64,000 nt of DNA from positions 4,415,501 through 4,479,500 of the forward strand of contig NZ_CP066783.1 of NCBI RefSeq assembly GCF_019186805.1, in the 5' to 3' direction. The position numbers were made by a program, and so were the translations under genes. Position 1 is the first letter of the stretch. Each line of letters starts with the position of its first letter. This document shows positions 19,894 to 27,730 of this stretch, in pieces. The notes beneath the pieces are model-generated. The model saw nothing but the letters and a program-made list of their open reading frames with translations, was not told where the DNA came from and did not search any database. The DNA is from Comamonas fluminis. GTDB lineage: Bacteria > Pseudomonadota > Gammaproteobacteria > Burkholderiales > Burkholderiaceae_C.

Positions 19894-21858
19894 ATGAAGA
19901 AAACCGCCTCAGACCTTCCGCGCCTGCTGCAGGCGCTGGATCCTCATGCCGATCTGGCCCAGCGCCACCTGTGGCTTATCCATCTGGTGGAATGGATTAG
20001 AGCAGCCCAGCCTTCTACCGATCTGGCCGTGCGGCGCGTAGAGGAAATCGTCTCCGCCTTCGAGGCAGACCCCGACGCCCGCCTGCGCCTTTGCCAGTGG
20101 TGGCAAAAGCTGCTGGAGACGATTGACATCACCGCCCTGCTGGCCGACTTTGGCTTTGCACCGCGCACCGCCATGGCCAGCGAGGTGGCCGAGCGCCTGC
20201 GCTACAAGCTGCTGCCCAGCACGCCTGAGACGGTGGATGCCTCCGAGCTGTTCATGCTGGTCTTTCCCGACCGTTTTGACGCTCGCTGGCTGCATGCACT
20301 GGACAGCGCACTCATGGCCCGCATTGCGGCCTTGGTTGCTCCGCCACCAGAAGAAGGCACCAGCTTCTGGGAACGCAATCTGCTGGACGCCATCACTTAC
20401 TGTTCAGGCCAGATTCTGTCCACCGGCTTCGCGCCTGAGCTGCGCATGCGCATGAGCGACGAGGCGCGCGAAGAAAAGCCTTTTCACGCCCTGATTCACG
20501 ACGTGGAAAACCTGCGCGTGGAAGTCATGCTGCCGCTGCGCACCACCGATCGGCGCGATGCCGCAGCGGCGCAGCTGCGCGAACGACTGGAAGCCTGCCG
20601 CTCTGCCATCTCTTCGGTGTATTCCTATGTCGAAGCCGAAGGCATCTCCGTCGGTCTGATCTTCCGCCTGCGCCAGGTGCGTGCCCGTATTCTGCGCATT
20701 CGCCGCCTGCTGGACTGCCTGCTGTCCAACGACCGAGCCTACGAAACGTCCGAGCTGCTGGCCAATCTGGTCGCTGTAGGGCTGGAGCGCCGCAGCGTGC
20801 GCGCCCTGCTGTCCACCAATTCCTCGCTGCTGGCCGCCAAGGTGGCCGAGCGCAGCGCTGAAACCGGCGAGCACTACATCACCCGCGACAAGGGCGAATA
20901 CCGCAACATGATGGCCAAGGCCGCTGGCGGCGGCTTTGTGATGGCCTTCACCACACTGGGCAAGTTTGCGCTGTATGCGCTGGGGCTGTCCGTCTTCTGG
21001 TCGGGCCTGGCCGCAGGCATGAACTATGCGATCAGCTTTGTGCTCATCCAGATGCTGCACTTCACCGTGGCGACCAAGCAGCCTGCAATGACGGCCCCCG
21101 CCATGGCCGCCAAGCTCAAGGACATCCAGTCCGACAACTCGATTCAGGAGTTTGTCGATGAAGTGGCCCATCTGGTGCGCTCTCAGGTGGCAGCCATTCT
21201 GGGCAATGTACTCATCGTTTTCCCAGCCGCCATGGCGCTGACCATGGGCTACGCCGAACTGGTCAAGCACCCTGCGCTCAGCCCCTCGCACGCCACCCAG
21301 GTGCTGCAGTCACTGAGTCTGCTGGGCCCATCCGTGCTGTTTGCCGCCTTTACCGGCGTGCTGCTGTTTGCCAGCAGCCTGATTGCAGGCGGTGCGGAAA
21401 ACTGGTTTGTGCTGCGCAATATCGACTCTGTGATTCGCTACAACCCGCGCATCACCCGGTTTCTGGGCACTCAGCGCGCAGACCGCTGGGCGCGCTTTCT
21501 GCGCAAGAACATCTCGGGGCTGGCGTCCAATATTTCGCTGGGCTTCATGCTGGGACTGGTACCGGCTTTCGCCACCTTCTTCGGCCTGGGGCTGGAGGTG
21601 CGCCACGTCACCCTGTCCACCGGTCAGCTAGGTGTGGCCGTGCCTTCGCTGGGCTGGGATGTGCTGCACTCCAACCTGCTGTGGTGGGCCGTGGCCATGC
21701 TGCCCTTCAACGCCGCGCTGAATGTGGGCGTGAGCTTCTACCTGGCCTTCCGTGTGGCCTTGCGGGCCCACAACGTCAGTGGCGTTGACCGTTCGCGCAT
21801 CTACAAAGCCATACGCCAGCGCTTCTGGCGCAAGCCGTTCAGCTTCTTCTGGCCATAA
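19894..21858 (+). CDS. Gcr/SpecificRecomb family polytopic membrane protein
   Basis: 654 residues. The sequence matches the family annotated as site-specific recombinase (Gcr type), but it carries no serine- or tyrosine-recombinase catalytic motif that I can see. The N-terminal half is helical and soluble; the second half contains at least four or five strongly hydrophobic segments (FALYALGLSVFWSGLAAG, VAAILGNVLIVFPAAMALTM, SVLFAAFTGVLLFASSLIAG, LGFMLGLVPAFATFFGLGLE). It is therefore better described as an inner-membrane protein of unknown function. It follows apaG closely, as a probable two-gene unit. A perfect inverted repeat lies between it and the next operon. Confidence 0.7.
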   Translation: MKKTASDLPRLLQALDPHADLAQRHLWLIHLVEWIRAAQPSTDLAVRRVEEIVSAFEADPDARLRLCQWWQKLLETIDITALLADFGFAPRTAMASEVAERLRYKLLPSTPETVDASELFMLVFPDRFDARWLHALDSALMARIAALVAPPPEEGTSFWERNLLDAITYCSGQILSTGFAPELRMRMSDEAREEKPFHALIHDVENLRVEVMLPLRTTDRRDAAAAQLRERLEACRSAISSVYSYVEAEGISVGLIFRLRQVRARILRIRRLLDCLLSNDRAYETSELLANLVAVGLERRSVRALLSTNSSLLAAKVAERSAETGEHYITRDKGEYRNMMAKAAGGGFVMAFTTLGKFALYALGLSVFWSGLAAGMNYAISFVLIQMLHFTVATKQPAMTAPAMAAKLKDIQSDNSIQEFVDEVAHLVRSQVAAILGNVLIVFPAAMALTMGYAELVKHPALSPSHATQVLQSLSLLGPSVLFAAFTGVLLFASSLIAGGAENWFVLRNIDSVIRYNPRITRFLGTQRADRWARFLRKNISGLASNISLGFMLGLVPAFATFFGLGLEVRHVTLSTGQLGVAVPSLGWDVLHSNLLWWAVAMLPFNAALNVGVSFYLAFRVALRAHNVSGVDRSRIYKAIRQRFWRKPFSFFWP

Positions 21859-21902
21859 ATCAGAAGCTGCGTCTATCAGACAGGGTAGATTGCAATACTT
21901 CT

Positions 21903-21938
21903 AGGGCAGACTTTTTCCATAATCTGGAAGTCTGCCCT
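21903..21938. promoter_or_regulatory. Perfect 11-bp inverted repeat upstream of the signalling operon
   Basis: AGGGCAGACTT and AAGTCTGCCCT are exact reverse complements around a 14-base loop, ending 14 bases before the solute-binding gene ATG. There is no T run, so it is more likely an operator or an RNA hairpin in the 5' leader than a terminator. Confidence 0.6.
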
Positions 21939-21952
21939 ACCGTATTGCTGCC

Positions 21953-23011
21953 ATGCCCACAGCCCCAAATGCTCTCACACGCCGTCAATGGATGGCCTGT
22001 GGCATGACTGCTGCCGCTGCAGGCCTGTGCAGCGCCTGGGCAGCCAGCAGCCCTGCGGCAAAGGTGCAGGCAAAACAGAACAAGCGCTTTCGCGTGCTGA
22101 TGGTGACCTACCGCGGCACCACCGATGTGGACCACGGCTTTCAGGCCAGCCTTCAAGATGCAGGCCTGAATGTGGAGTTCATACTGCGCGACGTCCAGCA
22201 GGATGTATCGCGTGTGGCAGACATCCTCAATGCGCTGCCAGACATTGCCCCCGACCTGATTTACACATGGGGCACCCCCGTCACACTGGCCATGGCTGGC
22301 ACGGTGGAAAAACCCAATCCGCACCCGGCGCTGCGCAACATCCCCATTGTTTTTGCCCTGGTGGCTGATCCGCAGAAGGCAGGCCTGGTGCACTCGCTGG
22401 AAACGCCCGAGCGCAACCTCACCGGAGCCATCCATGTCGTGCCACTGCAGCGGCAGTTGCAGCATATGCGCAGCTACCGGGAATTCGACAAGCTGGGTGT
22501 GCTCTACAACCCTGCCGAGGCCAACTCACAGGCCATTGTGCAAAGCCTGCGCCAGTACGGTCAGGAGCATGGAAAGCAGATTCTGGCCCTTGGCGTATCC
22601 CCCTCTGCGCAAGAGCTTGAAGCGCAGATTGACCAGCTTCACCACAGCGGTGCGCAATGGCTGTACCTGCCGCCCGACACGTTTTTAGGCACCCTCTACC
22701 ACCGCATCACACCACAGGCCATGGCGCGCGGGCTGCCGCTGTTTGCCTCGACCGAGCTGGCCATGCGCACCGGCAACGCCCTGACTGGCGTTGTCAGCCG
22801 CTACTACTCCGTGGGCCAGCTCGCGGGCGTCAAGGCCTCCGACCTGCTGCTGGGCAATAAAACGGTTCAGCAAACGCCTGTGGAGTCGCTCAAGCGCTTT
22901 TCTCTGATGGTCAATATGCAAATGGCGCAGCAGCTGGACATGTTTCCACCGCTGCCGCTGCTCAACTATGCAGAAGTGGTTGCAGGCACCTCCGCAGGAG
23001 CGCAGTCATGA
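21953..23011 (+). CDS. Orphan ABC-type solute-binding protein (ABC_sub_bind family), sensor-linked
   Basis: 352 residues. The N-terminus contains LTRRQWMACG and a hydrophobic Ala-rich stretch, consistent with a Tat or Sec export signal. The mature part has the two-lobe layout of the PF04392 family: RFRVLMVTYRGTTDVDHGF, DLIYTWGTPVTLAMAGTV, IPIVFALVADPQKAGLV and RYYSVGQLAGVKASDLLLG. No ABC permease or ATPase gene is near, and the gene heads an operon of signalling proteins joined by four-base overlaps. I infer that it presents a periplasmic ligand to the downstream sensors rather than to a transporter. The ligand is unknown. Confidence 0.78.
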   Translation: MPTAPNALTRRQWMACGMTAAAAGLCSAWAASSPAAKVQAKQNKRFRVLMVTYRGTTDVDHGFQASLQDAGLNVEFILRDVQQDVSRVADILNALPDIAPDLIYTWGTPVTLAMAGTVEKPNPHPALRNIPIVFALVADPQKAGLVHSLETPERNLTGAIHVVPLQRQLQHMRSYREFDKLGVLYNPAEANSQAIVQSLRQYGQEHGKQILALGVSPSAQELEAQIDQLHHSGAQWLYLPPDTFLGTLYHRITPQAMARGLPLFASTELAMRTGNALTGVVSRYYSVGQLAGVKASDLLLGNKTVQQTPVESLKRFSLMVNMQMAQQLDMFPPLPLLNYAEVVAGTSAGAQS

Positions 23012-23682
23012 ACGTTGATACCTCTCTGCGCCCCCATCACCTTGCACAGCGCGAACTGACACCCGAAGACCTGCCCCAGGTGCTGGCCCTGCACCAGCTA
23101 TGCACACAGGGGCTGAGCGATGACCTCGTTCGCAAAGAGACCATGGCATCGCTGCAAAGCCTGATGCAGCGCGGCCAGTTCATCGGTCTGTTCGACCAGC
23201 AGCAGCTCGTCGCCTACGGGGTGCTGCTCAACAACCTGCAGCCCCATGAACGACTGCCCGAGAGCATTGCGCCAGACTCACAGCGCCCGCAGTCACTGCT
23301 GTGCGGCATTTCCGTCGCCCCGGCATGGCGGGGGCACGGACTACAGCGGCGGCTGATCATGCAACGCCTGGCCATGGCGCCAGCAGATGCGCTGGTGTTT
23401 TCCACTGCCGCACCTGCCAACCGGTACAGCTGGAACAATCTGCTGGAATGCGGCTTTCATGTGCGCGCCATCACCGATCAATATGGCGGCCACACCCGCT
23501 TTCTCATGGTGGCCGAGCCCCTGCCTGCCTACGCCCTGTATCCCGACCTGTCCAAAGAGTTCCACGGGCAGGACCTCAAACGTCAGCAGGAAGCGCTGAG
23601 CGAGGGCTGGCGCGGTGCCCAGCCCGGGCACACCCCTGAATTCCTGCGCTACGTTCCCACGCGGCGAGGCAAAACTGCATGA
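23008..23682 (+). CDS. GNAT-family N-acetyltransferase
   Basis: 224 residues. The N-terminal part (QRELTPEDLPQVLALHQLC) and the acetyl-CoA pyrophosphate loop RGHGLQRRLIMQRL (consensus R/Q-x-x-G-x-G/A) identify the GNAT fold; a beta-bulge strand SLLCGISVAPAW precedes the loop. Its ATG overlaps the preceding stop (ATGA), so it is translated with the solute-binding protein. The acceptor is unknown; within a signalling operon it might acetylate a component or a small molecule. An acetyltransferase between a binding protein and sensors is unusual. Confidence 0.78.
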   Translation: MNVDTSLRPHHLAQRELTPEDLPQVLALHQLCTQGLSDDLVRKETMASLQSLMQRGQFIGLFDQQQLVAYGVLLNNLQPHERLPESIAPDSQRPQSLLCGISVAPAWRGHGLQRRLIMQRLAMAPADALVFSTAAPANRYSWNNLLECGFHVRAITDQYGGHTRFLMVAEPLPAYALYPDLSKEFHGQDLKRQQEALSEGWRGAQPGHTPEFLRYVPTRRGKTA

Positions 23683-24440
23683 GTTCACGCACGCAGATCG
23701 CGGCTTTGATGGCGCTGGGCATGGCCTTGCTACTGGCCACCCTTACTGCTTTGTGCTGGCAATTTGCCAACACGCAAAGCGCCCGCCTCGCCAGCGAGCG
23801 CAACCACTTTCTGCTGACCAGCCTGCGCCGCACGGCAGAAGACTTTCTGGCCACCGGAATGACGCCCGAGCAGATGCCCGCCATGCAGGATGTGATCGAT
23901 CGCGAAAAAGCCAGCTTCACCCAGTTGCTGTCCATTGACTTGTTCACGCCATCTGGCCGCATTACCTACAGCACAGACGCCGGAGCGTTCAACGCGCAGG
24001 TGCCCGCTGACTGGGTAGAAAAGCTGGCCCAGTCTGGCGCCTGGGAAACGCTAGACCCCTTGCAAGACCAGCTGGGCATGCGCTTTGAAAACAATCTGGG
24101 CCGCGCAGCGGGCGGCATTGTTTTGACGCTGCAGCCCCAGGGCAGCAGCCAGTCTCTGGAGCAATGGCGGCAAACCGGCCTGCAACTGCTGCGCTGGATG
24201 GCTCTGGCCGCCATCAGTTGCGGCGCAGTGATGGTGCTGGGCCTGCACCAGCTGCGGCGCAGCCTCAGCCCCTATCAGCAGGTTCAAAGCATTCTGACCG
24301 GGGCTTTGGCCAGCGATGACGCTCACCCCGTCACTGATCTGCAGCAAAGCGCCGCACAGGCCGACATCACGCTGCACCAGCAAGCGGCGCAAGCCCGTAG
24401 CGCACTGCAGCAACTGCAGGATCTGGATCATGGCAGCTGA
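23679..24440 (+). CDS. Two-helix membrane sensor protein without output domain (first of two)
   Basis: 253 residues. The first membrane helix spans about residues 7-28 (IAALMALGMALLLATLTALC), a periplasmic domain of about 140 residues follows (with LLSIDLFTPSGRITYSTDAG, resembling a Cache/PAS-like sensor), the second helix lies near 170-190, and the tail is a Gln/Ala-rich coiled coil. There is no kinase, HAMP or cyclase domain. It overlaps the acetyltransferase stop as ATGA and overlaps the next gene by 11 bases. The architecture resembles the sensory half of the SpoIIE protein encoded two genes on. I infer that it is an accessory sensor subunit. No named family is recognised. Confidence 0.65.
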   Translation: MSSRTQIAALMALGMALLLATLTALCWQFANTQSARLASERNHFLLTSLRRTAEDFLATGMTPEQMPAMQDVIDREKASFTQLLSIDLFTPSGRITYSTDAGAFNAQVPADWVEKLAQSGAWETLDPLQDQLGMRFENNLGRAAGGIVLTLQPQGSSQSLEQWRQTGLQLLRWMALAAISCGAVMVLGLHQLRRSLSPYQQVQSILTGALASDDAHPVTDLQQSAAQADITLHQQAAQARSALQQLQDLDHGS

Positions 24441-25215
24441 CGCCGTGCCCCACACACCACGCAGCCTGCGCACCAGCCTGGCCATGCGCTGCGCGGCCGT
24501 CATGCTGATTGTGGGCATGGTCGCGGCCGCAGCCCTGCTGTGGGCATTGAATCACCACAACCAGCAACTGGCCCAGCAGGGCCAGCAAGCCATTGCCAGA
24601 TCAGTGGCCCAGACGCTGGCAAGCCAGACGGCTCGGGCCATACGTCTGGGGATTCCGCTGCAGAAGCTGCAGGGCGTGGAAACCTATCTTCAGCAGACCA
24701 TGGACAGCACGCCGCAACTGGCCTACCTGGCACTGACCGATACCAAGGATCAGCCACTGCAGGCGGTTTCACGCGGCAAGGCACTGCCCTTGATCAAGCT
24801 GCCGGTTGTGGTCAGAGGCCAGACCGTGGCCATGATTCATGCAGGCGCTGCCAGCACCAAGACGCAGGGCCTGCTGATGCCCGCGCTGGTCTGCATGGGA
24901 GCCGTGCTGCTGATGGCCTTCATGACAGGCTGGTGCATTCATGCCTGGCCCGCCAGCCGCCTGCAGCGCAGGCATGAATTACTGCTCAGCGCGCTGCATC
25001 AGGGGCAGACCTTGCCCGTTCAGGAAGGGCAGGCAAGCGATGCGCTGCAAGCCGCCTTGCAGGCACTGGCCATGCGGCAGCAGCGCAATCTGCAAGCACA
25101 GCAAGCCGTGGCGGACTACGCCGCCGAGCTTCACGCCGTGGATTTCGATCAAAAAATGCGTCAATCCATTGATGAAATTGCGCAAGCAACTATAAAAAAC
25201 GGAGCAAATCAATGA
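24430..25215 (+). CDS. Two-helix membrane sensor protein without output domain (second of two)
   Basis: 261 residues, ATG at 24430 inside the end of the previous gene. Helix one is at about residues 20-40 (AAVMLIVGMVAAAALLWAL). The periplasmic part contains QLAYLALTDTKDQPLQAVSRG, in the same position as the TPSG segment of its neighbour, so the two are likely paralogues. Helix two lies near 160-180, and the cytoplasmic tail is a long Gln/Ala coiled coil. The last codons (25178-25214) lie within a copy of the dispersed family II repeat, so the C-terminus may have been rewritten by it. The next ATG overlaps its stop (ATGA). Confidence 0.65.
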   Translation: MAADAVPHTPRSLRTSLAMRCAAVMLIVGMVAAAALLWALNHHNQQLAQQGQQAIARSVAQTLASQTARAIRLGIPLQKLQGVETYLQQTMDSTPQLAYLALTDTKDQPLQAVSRGKALPLIKLPVVVRGQTVAMIHAGAASTKTQGLLMPALVCMGAVLLMAFMTGWCIHAWPASRLQRRHELLLSALHQGQTLPVQEGQASDALQAALQALAMRQQRNLQAQQAVADYAAELHAVDFDQKMRQSIDEIAQATIKNGANQ

Positions 25216-27275
25216 CTTTGCGGCTGCGCATCATCCTGATCGTGGCTGCGGGGCTGCTGCTGACCTCACTGGCCCTGCTGGGCTCTGGCTGGATTGCGCA
25301 GCAGTTGCAGCAAGAGCGCATTGCCCAGCTGGCACAGCAGGCTCAGTCATCCCTCTGGGAGCAAATTCTGGCGGCGGAAGAGCAGGACATGGATGCCGGG
25401 CTGGACAAGCTGGCCGCAATGCCTGCCTTTGTCAAAGCAGCGAAAGCTCTGGACAGCAATGCGCTGGACGGAAAGGCGCTGGAAAAAGCCCTGATTGCCC
25501 AGAACCTCTACCCCGGCGAAGACCAGCAGATTCAGCTCATCGCCGTGCTGCGCCCCGGGCGCGAGCCGTTCAGCCTGGGTCGCGCCGCCCCGCAGCCGCT
25601 GCTGGACAACAGCAGTCTGGAGCAGTTGTTCAGCGGCGAAGTCATCAACGGCCTGCGCCTTGGCAGCGGCAATATTGCAATGGTGATCTCGGCACGCCTG
25701 TTGGCGGTCGATGGCGAGCCCGTGGCCATCGTTGCAGGTCGCCATATCGGCGGCGCATTGCATCGTCTAGGGCAGCGCGGTGGCTTGCAGGCCAGCCTGA
25801 TTGATCTGCGCGGCAGCCTGATAGCCACCACCAACGCCGACCTGTGGCAGCAGATAGAGCCGCGCATAGCACCGCGCCAGAGCCAGTATTTCGAAGCCGA
25901 TATAGGCCAGCGAATTCACACCGTCACCAGCCACCAGGTACGCGATCTGGCCCAGCATGATGTGGGCTCTCTTGTGACCATCAAGGATCAGACCGAGCAG
26001 TCTCAGGCCAGCCGCTTTCTGAACCGCCTGACTGCAGGCGTGGCACTGGCGCTGATTGCCTGCGGGCTGCTGGGCCTGTCCTGGTATCTGCGCCATAGCT
26101 TCAAGCCCCTGGAGCAGGCCATTGCCGCCCTGCAGGCACTGGCAACGGGCAACACCGATGTGCTGCTGCACCATGCACGCAATGATGAAATTGGCCGCAT
26201 TGCCAAGGCCGTCACCAGCTTTCGCAGCAGCGCCCGTGAACTGGCACGCACCCGCAGCCTGCACGACAGAGTGCGCCGCCGTCAGGAACAGCTGATTCAC
26301 CAGCAACTGCAGCAACTGGCCGACGCCACCGACATGACCAGCCGCGAAGAAGTGCTGCAGCTGCTGCAAAGCGGCAGTGACGCGCAGAGCGCTGGGCCGG
26401 GCGAAGACAACCAGTTGCGCCAGTTGGCACTGGTGATGTCCGACCTCACGCGGCGCATCGTCGATCAGCACCAGCGCCTGTCCAGCATGGTGGTGGAACT
26501 GCGCGAAGCACTGGTCACCAAAACCCGGCTGGCGGGCCTGCAGCAAGAGCTGCAGATCGCCGCCGAAGTGCAGCGCAGCATCCTGCCCCAGCAAATGCCC
26601 GAAGACCCGCGCCTTCAGATGCATTGCCACATCACACCGGCACGCGAGGTGGGAGGCGACTTCTACGACTATTTCATGCTGGACGATGAGCACCTGGGCA
26701 TGGTGGTGGCCGATGTGTCCGGCAAAGGCATTCCCGCCGCACTGTTCATGGCCATCACGCGCACGCTGCTCAAGTCCACCGCGGCGTTTGTGACGGCCCC
26801 CAGCCCCTGTATCCGCAGGCTCAACGACCTGCTGGCGGCTGAGAACGAGCAGATGATGTTTGTCACCGTGTTCTACGGCGTGCTTCACCTGCCCAGCGGC
26901 CAGTTGCGCTATGTGAACGCCGGGCACAACCCGCCTTATCTGCTGAGCGCCAGCAACCAGGTTCAGACACTGGCCCGCACCGGTGGTGTTGCCGTGGCGG
27001 TGAGCGAAGAGTTTCCCTATCAGGAAGCGGTGCTGCAGCTGCACCCGGGCGACCGCCTGTTCCTGTTTACCGATGGCGTGACCGAGGCCTTCAACGCCGA
27101 GCAGCAGGAGTATGGCGACAAGCGGCTTGTCAGCACACTGCAATCGGCCGCCGCACATTGCCAGCAGCCCGAAGAGCTGAACCGCGTGGTGCTGCAAAGC
27201 GTGCGTGACTTTGAAGACGGCGCACCACAGGCCGATGACATCACCTGCGTCAGCCTGCGTTACTGCGGTCCGTAA
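25212..27275 (+). CDS. Membrane sensor with HAMP and SpoIIE/RsbU-type PP2C phosphatase domain
   Basis: 687 residues. Membrane helix one is at about 8-28; a periplasmic sensor region (residues 30-270) contains LIDLRGSLIATTNADLWQQ; helix two lies near 275-295; HAMP follows (SFKPLEQAIAALQALATGNT, NDEIGRIAKAV). After a coiled-coil linker, the PP2C domain (about 440-687) shows EVQRSILPQ, REVGGDFYDYF, VADVSGKGIPAALFM, YVNAGHNPPY and FTDGVTEA, with metal-binding Asp residues intact. RsbU/SpoIIE phosphatases dephosphorylate STAS-domain anti-anti-sigma proteins. A fitting kinase is encoded convergently, overlapping this gene's last 26 bases, and a STAS protein lies 2.3 kb on. Confidence 0.9.
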   Translation: MTLRLRIILIVAAGLLLTSLALLGSGWIAQQLQQERIAQLAQQAQSSLWEQILAAEEQDMDAGLDKLAAMPAFVKAAKALDSNALDGKALEKALIAQNLYPGEDQQIQLIAVLRPGREPFSLGRAAPQPLLDNSSLEQLFSGEVINGLRLGSGNIAMVISARLLAVDGEPVAIVAGRHIGGALHRLGQRGGLQASLIDLRGSLIATTNADLWQQIEPRIAPRQSQYFEADIGQRIHTVTSHQVRDLAQHDVGSLVTIKDQTEQSQASRFLNRLTAGVALALIACGLLGLSWYLRHSFKPLEQAIAALQALATGNTDVLLHHARNDEIGRIAKAVTSFRSSARELARTRSLHDRVRRRQEQLIHQQLQQLADATDMTSREEVLQLLQSGSDAQSAGPGEDNQLRQLALVMSDLTRRIVDQHQRLSSMVVELREALVTKTRLAGLQQELQIAAEVQRSILPQQMPEDPRLQMHCHITPAREVGGDFYDYFMLDDEHLGMVVADVSGKGIPAALFMAITRTLLKSTAAFVTAPSPCIRRLNDLLAAENEQMMFVTVFYGVLHLPSGQLRYVNAGHNPPYLLSASNQVQTLARTGGVAVAVSEEFPYQEAVLQLHPGDRLFLFTDGVTEAFNAEQQEYGDKRLVSTLQSAAAHCQQPEELNRVVLQSVRDFEDGAPQADDITCVSLRYCGP

Positions 27276-27720
27276 CCCCCATCAGCAGGCAATTCCAGCC
27301 GCCCATTCGCTGGTATTCAAAGCGCTGCAGATAGTGGCGCATCAGCCGCAGGCCATGCCCGCCAGCTTCCGCCTCATCAAGACTGTCCACCAGCGCGGCA
27401 GAGGCCTTGGCCGTGGGGTCAAACGCCTCACCGTTATCGGCAATGCACAGGGCTGGGCCGTCATCCATCAGGCCCAGCGAGAGCCAGATCTGCAGCGGCT
27501 CACCAGCAGGCACCATGGCGTGGGTTGCGATATTGGTCAGCGCCTCATCGGCAGACAGGCTGAGCGCAAAGACCTGCTTCATGGCCCATTGCTGCTGTTC
27601 GCCCACCGCCTCCAGCCAGGCAAGGATGTCGGCAATGGCTTCGCAGCTTGCAGGCATCTGCCGCTGCTCCAGCAAGTGAAGCGCAGGCCACGGCAATGAC
27701 GGGTGATGGGGTTGCACCAT
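27250..27720 (-). CDS. RsbW/SpoIIAB-like anti-sigma serine kinase (HATPase_c_2)
   Basis: 156 residues from ATG 27720, ten bases past the permease stop. All three GHKL boxes are present: N-box SADEALTNIATHA, G1 IADNGEAFDP, and G2 GGHGLRLMRHY, so ATP binding and Ser-kinase activity are expected. In partner switching such kinases phosphorylate a STAS protein and hold an output protein, usually a sigma factor, in check. It is co-oriented with and directly follows the NCS2 permease gene. Its 3' end overlaps the convergent phosphatase gene by 26 bases, tying the two transcription units together. Confidence 0.87.
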   Translation of the reverse strand: MVQPHHPSLPWPALHLLEQRQMPASCEAIADILAWLEAVGEQQQWAMKQVFALSLSADEALTNIATHAMVPAGEPLQIWLSLGLMDDGPALCIADNGEAFDPTAKASAALVDSLDEAEAGGHGLRLMRHYLQRFEYQRMGGWNCLLMGVTDRSNAG

Positions 27721-27730
27721 GGGATGAAAT

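Noticed and set aside
19894..21858. Recombinase gene as sign of an integrated mobile element
   Set aside because: No attachment sites, no other mobile genes and a membrane-protein sequence; the neighbours are conserved housekeeping genes.
21953..23011. Component of an ABC importer
   Set aside because: No permease or ATPase gene is adjacent; the operon is made of signalling proteins instead.
24316..24430. Longer N-terminus for the second sensor protein
   Set aside because: It would overlap the previous gene by more than 100 bases; ATG 24430 gives a standard N-terminus and a short overlap.
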